DNA of 64,000 nt from an uncultured Dongia sp. (GCF_936916975.1 NZ_CAKZGO010000022.1:1-64000); one strand, 5' to 3'; positions 53,113 to 62,038 are shown, numbered from the stretch's first letter. Program-made: numbers and translations. The notes: generated by a model from the sequence alone, not told the origin.

Positions 53113-54744
53113 ATGACGGACGATATCGACCTGCCCAAGAATGCGGCGAATTTTGTGCCTCTCTCGCCGCTCTCCTTTCTCAGCCGCGCGGCCGGGGTCT
53201 TCCCCGGTCGCGTCGCCGTCATCTATGGCAAGCGGCGCTATAGCTGGCTGGCGGTGCGCAACCGCGCGGCAGCCCTTGCCTCGGCGCTGCAGCGGGTGGG
53301 TGTGGGCACAGGCGATGTCGTGGCGATGGTCGCGGCCAACACGCCGGAGATCTTCGAGGCGCATTTCGGCGTGCCGCTGTCGGGCGGCATCCTCAACACC
53401 ATCAACACCCGCCTCGATCCCGATACCATCGCCTATATCCTGGACCATGGCGGCGCCAAGGTTCTCATCACCGACACCGAATTTGCCGGCACGGTGCGCC
53501 TGGCGCTGGAACGCATGAGCGGCCCGCGACCCATTGTCATCGACATCGTCGACCCGGCTGCAAAGGGTGGGCAGGCGCCGCAAGATCGTCTCGGCGCGCA
53601 GACCTATGAAGCCTTTCTCGAAACCGGCGATATCGATCGGCCCTGGACGTTGCCGGCGGATGAATGGCAGTCGCTCTCGCTCAACTACACCTCGGGCACG
53701 TCCGGCCGGCCCAAGGGCGTCGTCTATCATCACCGCGGCGCCTATCTCATGAGCCTCGGCACGGTGGTGGGCTGGGGCCTGCCGCCGCATCCGCGCTATC
53801 TCTACACCGTGCCGATGTTCCACTGTAACGGCTGGGGCCATGCCTGGACCATGGCGCTGGTCGCCGGCACCGCCGTGCTGTGCCGCTATGTCAGCGCGAA
53901 GGCGATCTTCGATGCGGTGGCCGATCACGGCATCACGCATCTGGGTGGCGCACCCGTTGTGCTGGGGCTCCTGGTCAACGCGCCGCCCGAGGATCGCCGC
54001 GCGGTGGATCACCCGGTCAAGGTGATGACCGCCGGCGCGCCGCCACCCAGCGCAGTCCTGGCGAAGATGGCGGAGCTCGGCTTCGAGGTGCTGCAGGTCT
54101 ACGGCCTTACCGAGACCTTCGGCCATGTCGTGCACTGCGCCTGGCAATCCGATTGGGACGAACTACCCTTTGCCGAACAGGCGGAGATCAAGGCGCGCCA
54201 GGGTGTCCGCATGCCCGTCACGGAAGAAATCCAGCTGCGCGATCCGGAAACGGGGGCGACCCCACCGGCCGACGGCAAGACGATGGGCGAAATCCTCATT
54301 CGCGGCAACACCGTGATGAAGGGCTATCACAAGGACGCGGCCGCCAGCACGAAGGCGTTTCGCGATGGCTACTTCCATTCCGGCGACCTCGCGGTCCAGC
54401 ATCCCAACGGCTATGTCGAGATCAAGGACCGCCTGAAAGACGTGATCATCTCCGGCGGCGAGAACGTGTCGTCGATCGAGATCGAAAGCCGCCTGTTCAA
54501 GCATCCCGCCGTGGCCCTGGCCGCCGTGGTCGCCATGCCGGATGCCAAATGGGGCGAAGTCCCCTGCGCCTTCATCGAATTAAAGATCGGCGCTGCGACG
54601 ACTGAATCCGACCTCATCAGCTTCTGCCGAGAGTCATTGGCCGGCTTCAAAACCCCCAAGCGCGTGATCTTCGGCGAACTGCCCAAGACCTCGACCGGCA
54701 AGATCCAGAAATTCCTGCTGAGAGAACAGGCGAAGGGACTGTGA
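53113..54744 (+). CDS. AMP-dependent acyl-CoA synthetase (fatty or aryl acid-CoA ligase)
   Basis: 543 residues. The P-loop YTSGTSGRPKGVVYHH, YGLTETFGH, YFHSGDLAV, IISGGENVSSIEIE and the C-terminal acyl-adenylation Lys in PKTSTGKIQKF are all present. It resembles medium-chain/3-methylmercaptopropionyl-CoA ligases (DmdB-like). That link is of interest beside the DddP-like gene. ATG 53113 is preferred over the GTG at 53098. It ends 4 bp before the inverted-repeat element. Confidence 0.9.
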   Translation: MTDDIDLPKNAANFVPLSPLSFLSRAAGVFPGRVAVIYGKRRYSWLAVRNRAAALASALQRVGVGTGDVVAMVAANTPEIFEAHFGVPLSGGILNTINTRLDPDTIAYILDHGGAKVLITDTEFAGTVRLALERMSGPRPIVIDIVDPAAKGGQAPQDRLGAQTYEAFLETGDIDRPWTLPADEWQSLSLNYTSGTSGRPKGVVYHHRGAYLMSLGTVVGWGLPPHPRYLYTVPMFHCNGWGHAWTMALVAGTAVLCRYVSAKAIFDAVADHGITHLGGAPVVLGLLVNAPPEDRRAVDHPVKVMTAGAPPPSAVLAKMAELGFEVLQVYGLTETFGHVVHCAWQSDWDELPFAEQAEIKARQGVRMPVTEEIQLRDPETGATPPADGKTMGEILIRGNTVMKGYHKDAAASTKAFRDGYFHSGDLAVQHPNGYVEIKDRLKDVIISGGENVSSIEIESRLFKHPAVALAAVVAMPDAKWGEVPCAFIELKIGAATTESDLISFCRESLAGFKTPKRVIFGELPKTSTGKIQKFLLREQAKGL

Positions 54745-54748
54745 AGGC

Positions 54749-54872
54749 GCCCCCTCTCCCCGACCCTCCCCCACGTTGGGGGGAGGGAGCTCACCGAATT
54801 TGGTGCAACGTCTGGGACAAACTGGCTCGGATTCCCTCCCCCCAACGTGGGGGAGGGTTAGGGAGAGGGGGC
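54749..54872. repeat. Dispersed inverted-repeat element, copy 1
   Basis: Two ~40-bp complementary arms (about 54749-54788 and 54831-54872) flank a ~42-bp unique centre. Each arm itself carries a CCCCCAACGTGGGGG-like palindrome. The element at 57176 has near-identical arms but a different centre, so it is a mobile or REP/MITE-like repeat rather than a single terminator. Confidence 0.85.
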
Positions 54873-54897
54873 TAAGCGATAATTCTCGCCTGATAAC

Positions 54898-55680
54898 TTA
54901 CTCCGCGTAATCCGGCTGCTTCACATCCAGAATGGCGCGGATCTCGGCCAAATGGGCGCTCATCATGTCGGAGGGATACTCCTCCCATTGCCGCGCCGTC
55001 TTCTCGGCCACCTCGGCACTGGCGACATTGAGTTCGCGGCCGGTCATATAGGCCGTGATCAGGGTCTCCGCCGAGCGTTCGAAGTAATAGAGCGTGTCGA
55101 AGGCCTCGGCCACATTCTCGGCTGCGACCAGCACGCCATGCTGGCCCATGATCATGACCTTGTTGCTGCCGAGATTTTTCGACAGGCGCTCGGCCTCGTC
55201 GCCCAGCCCCATGCCGTCAAAGCCCATGTCATAGGAGATGCGGTTAAAGAAGCGCATCGTGTTCTGGTCGATCGGCGGCATGCTGGGATCTTTCAGCGTC
55301 GCCAAAGTCAGCGCGTATTTCGAATGCACGTGCAGCACGCAACGCGCATGCGGTGCGTTGCGGTGGATGGCGCCGTGGATCGCCCAGGCGGTGGGGTCCG
55401 GCGCATTGGGCTGGTCCATCGTGGTGGGGTCGTTGGCGTCCAGCAGGATGAGGTCGCTGGCCTTGATGCGCGAGAAATGCTTGCCGCAGGGATTGACCAG
55501 GAACTGGCTGCCATCGTCGGAGACCGCCAGGCTGAAATGGTTGGCCACACCCTCATGCATGTTGAGTTCGGCCGTCCAGCGGAAGGCGGCCGCCAACTGG
55601 CAGCGCTCTTCGTAATGCGAATTGTCGAGCCGGGCTTTAGCGGGGATGCGGGCAACCGACGACGTCATCATCTGCTCCAT
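54898..55680 (-). CDS. Class II aldolase/adducin-family protein
   Basis: 260 residues. The conserved NHFSLAVSDDG and NPCGKHFSRIKASDLILLD segments mark the fold. The metal ligands are the His pair in CVLHVHSKYAL and the distal His in IMGQHGVLVA; the acidic catalytic residue region is DPTAWAIHG. Family members cleave or epimerise phospho-sugars or hydroxy acids. It is divergent from the DddP-like gene with 174 bp between. Confidence 0.88.
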   Translation of the reverse strand: MEQMMTSSVARIPAKARLDNSHYEERCQLAAAFRWTAELNMHEGVANHFSLAVSDDGSQFLVNPCGKHFSRIKASDLILLDANDPTTMDQPNAPDPTAWAIHGAIHRNAPHARCVLHVHSKYALTLATLKDPSMPPIDQNTMRFFNRISYDMGFDGMGLGDEAERLSKNLGSNKVMIMGQHGVLVAAENVAEAFDTLYYFERSAETLITAYMTGRELNVASAEVAEKTARQWEEYPSDMMSAHLAEIRAILDVKQPDYAE

Positions 55681-55854
55681 GAATGGCCAAAAGGCGAATT
55701 GTGCACTGCGGAAGCTAGTATGAGGCTATTCCGGCTCCTTGGTCAAATTCGGACATATTCATGTCCGATATCTGCCTATGCAAATTAGGCATCGCTGCCG
55801 CCGGGTGCGCGGGATTAGATTCGATGGCGGCGAAACAGTCTCATCGGGGCGGAC

Positions 55855-57138
55855 ATGTCGGCGGATACAGGGGTGGCGGCGGCGGAATCGGTGTCGGTTT
55901 TCAAGGACGCCCGCAAACAGGCCTATCTCAACCCTGCGGGCGCCGACCGGCCGCTGAAAAGCGCCATCCCCAAGACAACACTCGTCAAGGCGCGCGGCTA
56001 TCGCAAAGCGCGATTGGTCCAGCAGGTCGTGCAATCAGACTGTGCCGCCATCCTGCTCTACGACCCGATCAACATCCGCTACGCCCTCGACCTCTCCAAT
56101 ATGCAGCTCTGGGCCACCCACAACCCGTTCCATTACGCGCTGGTCTTCGCCGACGGCCATGCCATCGAATTCGCCTATCGCGGCGCCGAGCATCTGGCCG
56201 ATGGCTATGAGACGGTGAATGAGGTTCGGCCCGGCAATGCCTGGTTCTACATGTACACCGCCGACCGGCTGCAGGAACGCGTCGATGCCTGGGCCGATGA
56301 GATCGTCTCGATCCTGCGCGAGCGCAATGGCGGCAATATGCGCCTCGCTATTGATAAGCTCGATGCTCCCGGTATCGACGCGTTGCGCAAGCGCGGCGTC
56401 ACCGTCGTCGAAGGCCAGGCGCTCACGGAAATCGCCCGCTCGATCAAGAGTGCGGAAGAACTGGAATTGATGCGCTGGACCATCCGCGTCTGCGAGGCCG
56501 GCATGGCGCGCATGTACAACTACTCATTGCCCGAGCGGACCGAGCAGGAAATCTGGGCGGAACTCCACTACGAAAACATCCGCTCCGGCGGAGAATGGCT
56601 GGAGACGCGACTCCTTACCGTGGGCGAACGCACCAATCCCTGGTTCAAGGAATGCTCCGACCATGTGGCGAAGGCGGGCGATATGCTGGGCTTCGACACC
56701 GACATGATCGGCCCCTATGGTTATTGCGCCGACCTCTCCCGCTCCTGGACCATCGGCCACACCAAGATGAACCCGCACCAGGGCGACCTCTACAAGGCAG
56801 CCCTCGAGCAGATCGAACACAACCTCGCTTTGCTGAAAAGTGGCCTGACCTTCGACGAGTTCAACGCCAAATCCTGGGCGATCCCGGAGAAGTATGTGAG
56901 CTGCCGCTACTCCGTGGCCCTGCACGGCGTGGGCCTCGCCGATGAGTACCCCTCGATCCCGCTGCACCCGGATTGGAAGGCTTCGTACAAAGGCGTCTTC
57001 CAGGACAACATGACCGTCTGCGTCGAAAGCCTCATCGGCGAAGAGGGCAAAGGCGAATGCGTGAAACTGGAAACCCAGGTGGTGATCACACCAACGGGCG
57101 CTGTGCGGCTGGATAGCTTTCCATGGGAAGAGGCGTGA
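55855..57138 (+). CDS. M24-family metalloenzyme, DddP-like
   Basis: 427 residues of the pita-bread fold. Candidate metal ligands are the two Asp in GFDTDMIGPYGYCADLSRSW (also the later Asp), the His in LHGVGLADEYP, and Glu in CVESLIGEEG and KLETQVVIT; this D-D-D-H-E-E set is that of DddP, a DMSP lyase, and of related creatinase/proline peptidases. The phrase GPYGYCADLSR points to DddP relatives. DMSP cleavage is plausible but not proven; an aminopeptidase or other lyase is the alternative. Confidence 0.82.
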   Translation: MSADTGVAAAESVSVFKDARKQAYLNPAGADRPLKSAIPKTTLVKARGYRKARLVQQVVQSDCAAILLYDPINIRYALDLSNMQLWATHNPFHYALVFADGHAIEFAYRGAEHLADGYETVNEVRPGNAWFYMYTADRLQERVDAWADEIVSILRERNGGNMRLAIDKLDAPGIDALRKRGVTVVEGQALTEIARSIKSAEELELMRWTIRVCEAGMARMYNYSLPERTEQEIWAELHYENIRSGGEWLETRLLTVGERTNPWFKECSDHVAKAGDMLGFDTDMIGPYGYCADLSRSWTIGHTKMNPHQGDLYKAALEQIEHNLALLKSGLTFDEFNAKSWAIPEKYVSCRYSVALHGVGLADEYPSIPLHPDWKASYKGVFQDNMTVCVESLIGEEGKGECVKLETQVVITPTGAVRLDSFPWEEA

Positions 57139-57175
57139 GGGCATTTCAGTTTGGTTGATCGTGCGGCGGTTAGAT

Positions 57176-57298
57176 CCCCTCTCCCTAACCCTCCCCCACG
57201 TTGGGGGGAGGGAATACCAGCGAGCTTGAGCGCGATCGTCGAAACAACCTCGATAGAGTCCCCTCCCCCCAACGTGGGGGAGGGTCAGGGAGAGGGGG
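57176..57298. repeat. Dispersed inverted-repeat element, copy 2
   Basis: Arms of about 38-41 bp (57176-57213 and 57259-57298) match those of the 54749 element, including the inner palindrome around ACGTTGGGGGGAGGG. Only the ~45-bp centre differs. Together the two copies bracket the class II aldolase and DddP-like genes. Confidence 0.85.
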
Positions 57299-57585
57299 CG
57301 GTACGATCCAGCCTCGCTCCAGCAGTCGTCCATTCGGACAAAGTTCCTATTTTGTTCTTGACAACACATATAGGAATATGTTACCAATGAGCCTGTGCAC
57401 AAGGTGATGAACGGCGGGACGCCACCGGTCATCTGAGATCATTCGCCATCTGCAATCATTCGGTTGTCCCCGGCGCAATGCCGCTTCGGCCCCAGCAGGG
57501 CCATCGGCGCAGGCCGGTTTCCGGTGCCCCGCGACTTGCGCTGCGGGGTGCCAAGGGTCCTGGTCGGCACCTAGCCCGACCCCCC
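57299..57585. other. Intergenic DNA between repeat copy 2 and the hairpin array
   Basis: No supported gene. The section includes an AT-rich patch (57345-57385, TTGTTCTTGACAACACATAT, with TTGACA) that may hold a plus-strand promoter without an obvious target, and a stem CCCCGC/GCGGGG near 57526-57546. Confidence 0.4.
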
Positions 57586-57800
57586 GGATCGATGGGACAG
57601 CGATCCCCGCAGGACCGACGCGGAGGACGGGTCCCCCTCCTGGACGGCAGGGTAGAGCCAGTTCCCCCCGGCTGCAGGGACACGCGGCCCCCGCGGGTGG
57701 CAGGGTTGGTCACCCCCCTTGGATCGGCTGGGTAGCCGGTCTCCCCAGGAGTCGCGGGGCAAGCGGTCCCCTGGATCGGCAGGCATCCCGATCACCCCCG
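57586..57800. repeat. Array of degenerate GC-rich hairpin units
   Basis: About eight units of 24-30 bp, each with a G-run, a 4-10-base loop and a C-run, such as GGGACAGCGATCCC, GGACGGGTCC, GGGTTGGTCACCC and GGGGCAAGCGGTCCCC, spaced by GGATCGGC-like linkers. The last ends near 57800. It lies between the M24 gene and the convergent CNNM gene (stop 57935). Units differ at many sites, so the array is old or under structural rather than sequence constraint. Confidence 0.65.
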
Positions 57801-57934
57801 GCGGCCGCATGCCACGGCCGTAACGCTGCCCGAATGATTGCAGATGCGCGGATGAACCGCTGAAAAACACCAACCGACCTGATACAGACCGACCTGACAC
57901 AAACCGACCGCAACGACAGACCGGCAGCGCCGCC

Positions 57935-59275
57935 CTACGACGCCTTGTCGATCGGCGCTTTCTTGTCCTCACCGACCCGGTCGACCATGACCTTGTCGAT
58001 GCGGCGGCCGTCGAGGTCGACGACTTCGAGGCGGAAGCCGTTATAGGTGACGCTTTCGCCGACCCGCGGTACACGCCCCAATCGGTGGAGCACCAGGCCG
58101 GCCAGCGTGCTGTAATCGGAATGGACAAAGCCGTTGGCGCCGATCTTGCGCTCGACGTCGATGAGGCGCGTGCGCCCGTCGATCAGCCAGGAGCCCGCAC
58201 CGCGCGCGGCGATGGCGTCATCGGCATCCTCTTCTTCCGACATTTCGCCGGCGATGACCGTGAAGATATCGGCCTGCGTCACGATACCTTCAACGCTGCC
58301 ATATTCGTCGAGCACGATCGCCATGCGGGTGGGCGCGTGGCGGAAAAGTTCCAGGAGGCGCAGGATCGTGGTTGTCTCATGCAGGGTCAACGGCGTCTTC
58401 ACGCAGAGTTGCGGGTCCATCGTCTGGCCGGTAGCAAGTTGCTGCAGCAGGTCCTTGGCATGCACCACGCCGACGACTTCGTCGACATTGCCCTGGCAGA
58501 GCAGCAGCCGCGAATGGCCGCTGGCGATGACATGCTGGATCGACACGTCGATCGGGTCATTGAGATCGATCCAGTCGATATCCGGCCGCGGTGTCATGAT
58601 GCTGCGGATCGAATAATCGGCCAAATGCAGCACGCGGTCGATCATGTGCCGCTCTTCCTCGTCGAAGACGCCGCTTTCGGCGCCTTCGGCCACCATGGTC
58701 TTCACTTCTTCCTCGGTCACCTGCGTGTCGCGGTCCCCGCTGAGGCCCATGAGGGTGAGGATCGCGTTGGTCGAGACGCGCAGGATCAGCACCAGCGGCG
58801 CACCGATCTTGGCGATGAGCGCCATCGGCAGGCTGACACGGATGGCGATCGCCTCGGCATGGTTCATGGCGATGCGCTTTGGCACCAATTCGCCGACGAT
58901 GAGCGACAGATAGGTGATGCAGGCAACGACCAGGGTCACCGCAATGGGATAGGCATAGGGGGCGAGCAGCGGCCAGTCATTGAGTTCGTCGGCCAGCGGC
59001 GCCGACAGGGTGGCCCCTGAATAGGCACCGGCCACGACACCCACCAGCGTGATGCCGATCTGCACCGTGGAGAGGAACATGGTGGGGTCTTCCGCCAACT
59101 CCAGCGCCTTCTGGGCGCCGCGATGGCCGGCATCGGCAATCGGCTTCAGCCGCGCGCGGCGTGCCGAGACGATGGCGAGCTCCGACATGGCGAAGAAGCC
59201 ATTGAGCAGCACCAGCAGAAGGACAATGAGAATCTCAAACCACAGCGACGTGTCTTCGACGGGAATCTCGGTCAT
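57935..59275 (-). CDS. CNNM/CorC-family membrane protein with CBS pair (hemolysin-like)
   Basis: 446 residues. Three to four membrane helices form a DUF21/CNNM domain (LIVLLLVLLNGFFAMSELAI, SLIVGELVPKRIAMNHAEA), then two CBS domains (IMTPRPDIDWIDL, RMAIVLDEYGSVEGIVTQAD), and a C-terminal CorC/HlyC domain. Such proteins take part in magnesium or cobalt efflux and adaptation. It is 6 bp after the Crp/Fnr gene, likely co-transcribed. Confidence 0.9.
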   Translation of the reverse strand: MTEIPVEDTSLWFEILIVLLLVLLNGFFAMSELAIVSARRARLKPIADAGHRGAQKALELAEDPTMFLSTVQIGITLVGVVAGAYSGATLSAPLADELNDWPLLAPYAYPIAVTLVVACITYLSLIVGELVPKRIAMNHAEAIAIRVSLPMALIAKIGAPLVLILRVSTNAILTLMGLSGDRDTQVTEEEVKTMVAEGAESGVFDEEERHMIDRVLHLADYSIRSIMTPRPDIDWIDLNDPIDVSIQHVIASGHSRLLLCQGNVDEVVGVVHAKDLLQQLATGQTMDPQLCVKTPLTLHETTTILRLLELFRHAPTRMAIVLDEYGSVEGIVTQADIFTVIAGEMSEEEDADDAIAARGAGSWLIDGRTRLIDVERKIGANGFVHSDYSTLAGLVLHRLGRVPRVGESVTYNGFRLEVVDLDGRRIDKVMVDRVGEDKKAPIDKAS

Positions 59276-59281
59276 CGGAAC

Positions 59282-60076
59282 TTAGGCGCTCTCTTCCTTT
59301 ATCTTGCCGCGCGCCGACAGGGCGGTGGCGTCGAGCACCAGAATGCGGCTGCCCTTGGTGCTGATCAGGCCTTCCTGGGCGAACTGTTTCAACTGCTTGT
59401 TGACCGCCTCCCGGGTGACGCCCAGCAGCTGCGCCAATTCGCTCTGGTTGAGCTTGGCGGTGATCAGGATCCCCTCGGGCCCTTCCTCGCCATGGCCCAG
59501 CGCCAGTGCTTCCAGCGTCTTCGCCAGGCGCGCACCGAGGTCGAGGAAGGCCGCGTCCCGGATGCGGTCGGTGTTATAGCGCAACCGCTCGCACAGCAAT
59601 TCGATGATGTGGAGGGCAAGCTTCGGTTCCTTGACCATCAGCTCCAGGAACGCCGCGCGTGGCACGCTCAGCATCTCGGTATCTGCAAGAGCACTGGCGC
59701 TGGCGGTGCGCGGCAAACCGTCGAGAAGGGCGATCTCGCCGAAGAAGTCGCCGCTCTCCATCAGATTGAGCGTGAGCTCGCGGCCATCGGGGCCGTGCAC
59801 CCAGATGCGGATGAGCCCCTTGGCGACGCCGAACAAGGCGTCGGCCGGCTCGTCTTCCCAGAACAGCGTCTCGCCGACCCCGAGCTTCCGCGGCAGGCAC
59901 AGGCGGGCGACGCTTTCCAGCAAGCCCGGTTCGAGGCCGCGGAACAGGAAGCTCTTCGCCAGCAACTGCGCGCGCATCGGCAAGGCGGCGAGGCCAGGCG
60001 TGGTCGCAGCGGCGTTCGTGGTCGGGGTGGGGTTATCGGCGCTTGAGATGGCTGACCTCCTTGTGAAGCGGTTCAC
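59282..60076 (-). CDS. Crp/Fnr-family transcriptional regulator with unusual start
   Basis: 264 residues if started at the GTG 60076. A cyclic-nucleotide-binding fold (about 30-150; GVGETLFWEDEPADALFG, GDFFGEIALLDGLPRTASA) is followed by a Crp helix-turn-helix (SELAQLLGVTREAVNKQLKQ). There is no Cys set for an Fe-S cluster, so it is Crp- rather than Fnr-like. A near-perfect AAGGAGGT lies inside the ORF, six bases before an in-frame ATC at 60049; this suggests either an AUC start (255 residues) or a chance site. The GTG has only AGG four bases upstream. Confidence 0.88.
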   Translation of the reverse strand: MNRFTRRSAISSADNPTPTTNAAATTPGLAALPMRAQLLAKSFLFRGLEPGLLESVARLCLPRKLGVGETLFWEDEPADALFGVAKGLIRIWVHGPDGRELTLNLMESGDFFGEIALLDGLPRTASASALADTEMLSVPRAAFLELMVKEPKLALHIIELLCERLRYNTDRIRDAAFLDLGARLAKTLEALALGHGEEGPEGILITAKLNQSELAQLLGVTREAVNKQLKQFAQEGLISTKGSRILVLDATALSARGKIKEESA

Positions 60077-60181
60077 AACCTAGCGGAAACGACACCCCAG
60101 GTTAAGGGCAGAGCCAAACGGGGTGTGTGCTTCGCCAAGACCGGCAAAGACCCCGCCAAACCTGAACCCAGGAGATGTGTG

Positions 60182-60346
60182 ATGAATATTTTTCGCAACT
60201 ATGTGAAGACGTTAGCTGTGTTGGCCCTGCTCGGCGGCGGCCTGAGCGGCTGCACCGTCACCCGCGCCTACGACCTTGCTGCTGACGGCCAGATCAATCA
60301 ATTGCAGCAGGTGGCCTGCAACGATCGCATCGGTGGCAACAATTAA
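60182..60346 (+). CDS. Small lipoprotein
   Basis: 54 residues. A signal helix (NYVKTLAVLALLGGG) leads to a lipobox LSGC, with the lipidated Cys at about residue 22, followed by a short tail. AGGAG lies eight bases before ATG 60182. It converges with the CitE-like gene, sharing 4 bp. Its role is unknown; entericidin-like size suggests an envelope-associated peptide. Confidence 0.72.
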   Translation: MNIFRNYVKTLAVLALLGGGLSGCTVTRAYDLAADGQINQLQQVACNDRIGGNN

Positions 60347-61233
60347 GCCGCTGCCGACGACCCAGGCACGCTCCGTTCCAGGATCGCCGCGTTGAGCTCC
60401 AACAGGCGTTCGGCGCCCTCGACATGCAGCTTTTCAATGAGCTTGCCGTTGAGGACGCAGATGCCCTTGCCTTGCGCCCGCGCCTCGCCCCAGGCCGTCA
60501 CGATCTCCTTGGCCTGCTCGATCTCGGCGGGTGTCGGGGCGAAGGCGGCGTTGGCGGCGTCGATCTGCTTGGGGTGGATCAGGGTCTTGCCGTCGAAGCC
60601 GAGATCGCGACCCTGTTCGCAGGCGGCGACATAGCCTTCCTCGTCATTCAAATCGAGATGCACCCCATCCAGCGCATCGAGGCCATAGGCCCGGGCACCG
60701 ATGACGATGATGGAGAGCGCTGAAATGACGCCGATCCGCCCCGGTGCCGGCCGGGCGCGCAGATCGCGGCTGAGATCCGAGGTGCCGGCGACCAGGCAAG
60801 CCAGGCGTGGGCTGGCGCTGGCAATCGAATCCATCGCCATGATGCAGCGCGGCGTTTCCGCCATGATCCAGATCGGCAGGGAGTCCGGGGCACCTGCATC
60901 TTCGAGCGCCGCCACGGCGGCATGCACGTCATCGGGCGACTGGATCTTCGGAAACAGGATGGCGTCGGCACCGAGCGTCGCCACGGCCGCGACATCGTCA
61001 TAGCCCCAGGGCGTTTCCAGCCCGTTGACGCGCACGATCACCTCGCGCTTGCCGAAGCCGCCGACCTTTAGCGCCTCAACCAGCTGCGCACGGGCACTTT
61101 CCTTGGCCTCCGGTGCCACCGCGTCCTCAAGATCCAGGATGACGGCATCGACGGCCAGGCTGCGCGCCTTTTCCAAGGCGCGGGCGTTGCTGGCGGGCAG
61201 ATAGAGAACCGAGCGGCGCGGGGTAATAAGCAT
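60343..61233 (-). CDS. HpcH/HpaI-CitE-like lyase
   Basis: 296 residues of the citrate-lyase beta/malyl-CoA lyase family. RRSVLYLPASNARALEKAR is the characteristic opening, VDAVILDLEDAVAPEAKE has the metal-binding Glu-Asp, and GKTLIHPKQIDAAN is the family's closing motif. Possible substrates are citramalyl-CoA, malyl-CoA or a thioester of those. ATG 61233 is chosen by family length. Confidence 0.88.
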   Translation of the reverse strand: MLITPRRSVLYLPASNARALEKARSLAVDAVILDLEDAVAPEAKESARAQLVEALKVGGFGKREVIVRVNGLETPWGYDDVAAVATLGADAILFPKIQSPDDVHAAVAALEDAGAPDSLPIWIMAETPRCIMAMDSIASASPRLACLVAGTSDLSRDLRARPAPGRIGVISALSIIVIGARAYGLDALDGVHLDLNDEEGYVAACEQGRDLGFDGKTLIHPKQIDAANAAFAPTPAEIEQAKEIVTAWGEARAQGKGICVLNGKLIEKLHVEGAERLLELNAAILERSVPGSSAAA

Positions 61234-61540
61234 GGATGACGATACGTTCCTTGGCCCGTTTCCAGGCGGCACAGAGTCCAATGGCCCAGGAAGTGGCATC
61301 CTGGGCCTGATATTGCAAATGCTAACAAGCTTTGAAATTTTCGATCAAGCGGGAAAACCGCAATGGAGATACGACGTTAGTCGTGCTCCCATTATAGCAA
61401 ATATCTTGTTAACCAATTCATTAAGAAATAATCTCCGAAAACCGAGTCGGGGGGCAAAAGAAACCAAATTTTAACAAGCCTGGGTTAGTCTCGCGCCAAG
61501 CGAAATAACGGGCTGCAGCGTCGCAGTCAGGGAGGTAGCT
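61234..61540. other. Intergenic region upstream of the rod-like gene
   Basis: About 307 bases without a supported gene, markedly AT-rich at 61315-61480 relative to the rest of the window. It probably holds divergent promoters for the CitE-like gene and for the small flagellar-like operon. No fliA- or sigma-54-type site is clear. Confidence 0.5.
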
Positions 61541-61759
61541 ATGGAAATCACTTCGAACAGCACCATCAGCACCGCCGTCGAGGGTCTCAAGAAGGCCACG
61601 GCGCAGCTTGAGGGCGCGGCGCAGAACATCGCCGAAGGGTCGACGAACCCTGAAGATATCGTCTCGTTGAGCTTGGCCGCCACCAGCTTCAAGGCCAATG
61701 CCGCGGTCATCCGGACCGAGAACGAGAACACCGAAGCGCTGCTCAACATCACCGCTTAA
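61541..61759 (+). CDS. Minimal flagellar rod/hook-like protein
   Basis: 72 residues. The N-terminal half (VEGLKKATAQLEGAAQNIAE) resembles the N-terminal D0 helix of FlgB/C/F/G (repeating A..L..AANNIAN), and the C-terminal half (SFKANAAVIRTENENTEALL) matches their C-terminal helix. The whole central domain is missing. GGGAGGT lies just before the ATG. It may cap or model the rod, or be a secretion substrate. Confidence 0.7.
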   Translation: MEITSNSTISTAVEGLKKATAQLEGAAQNIAEGSTNPEDIVSLSLAATSFKANAAVIRTENENTEALLNITA

Positions 61760-61768
61760 GGAAATAAG

Positions 61769-62038
61769 ATGGACGTTGCAGCCGCCGGTTTTGCCGCTTC
61801 CCAGATTGCCAGCGCCCAGCGTGGCCAGCAGGCCGCGATCTCGGGCCTGCGCGGCCAGCAGAACCAGGACCGCAATATCGCCAATCTCCTGAGCCAGGCC
61901 GTGAGTGCGGCTAAGCAGGTTTCAGGTGCGGCCCCCTCTGCGCCGCAATCGGCCCCGTCCTTGGACAGCGGCCAGAGCGCCCCGACCAGCAACGGCCTGC
62001 CGGCCGGACGTGGGTCGCTGGTCGACATCCTGGCCTAG
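61769..62038 (+). CDS. Putative motility protein (YjfB-like)
   Basis: 89 residues. The start MDVAAAGFAASQIASAQRGQ echoes the MDIA...S..Q pattern of the YjfB motility family; the C-terminal part is Ser/Pro/Gly-rich and low complexity. It follows the rod-like gene by 9 bp with AAGG upstream, so the two form one operon. Confidence in the family is modest. Confidence 0.6.
   Translation: MDVAAAGFAASQIASAQRGQQAAISGLRGQQNQDRNIANLLSQAVSAAKQVSGAAPSAPQSAPSLDSGQSAPTSNGLPAGRGSLVDILA

Noticed and set aside
56524-57432. Minus-strand 302-codon frame opposite the M24 gene and through repeat copy 2
   Set aside because: It reads through the inverted-repeat element and antisense DNA and has no ribosome site or family motif.
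57586-57800. CRISPR array
   Set aside because: Units are 24-30 bp with no conserved repeat and no unique spacers, and no cas genes are nearby.
57571-58128. Minus-strand 185-codon frame through the hairpin array
   Set aside because: The translation is Arg/Pro/Ser-rich and overlaps the real CNNM gene in another frame. The array is better explained as non-coding repeats.
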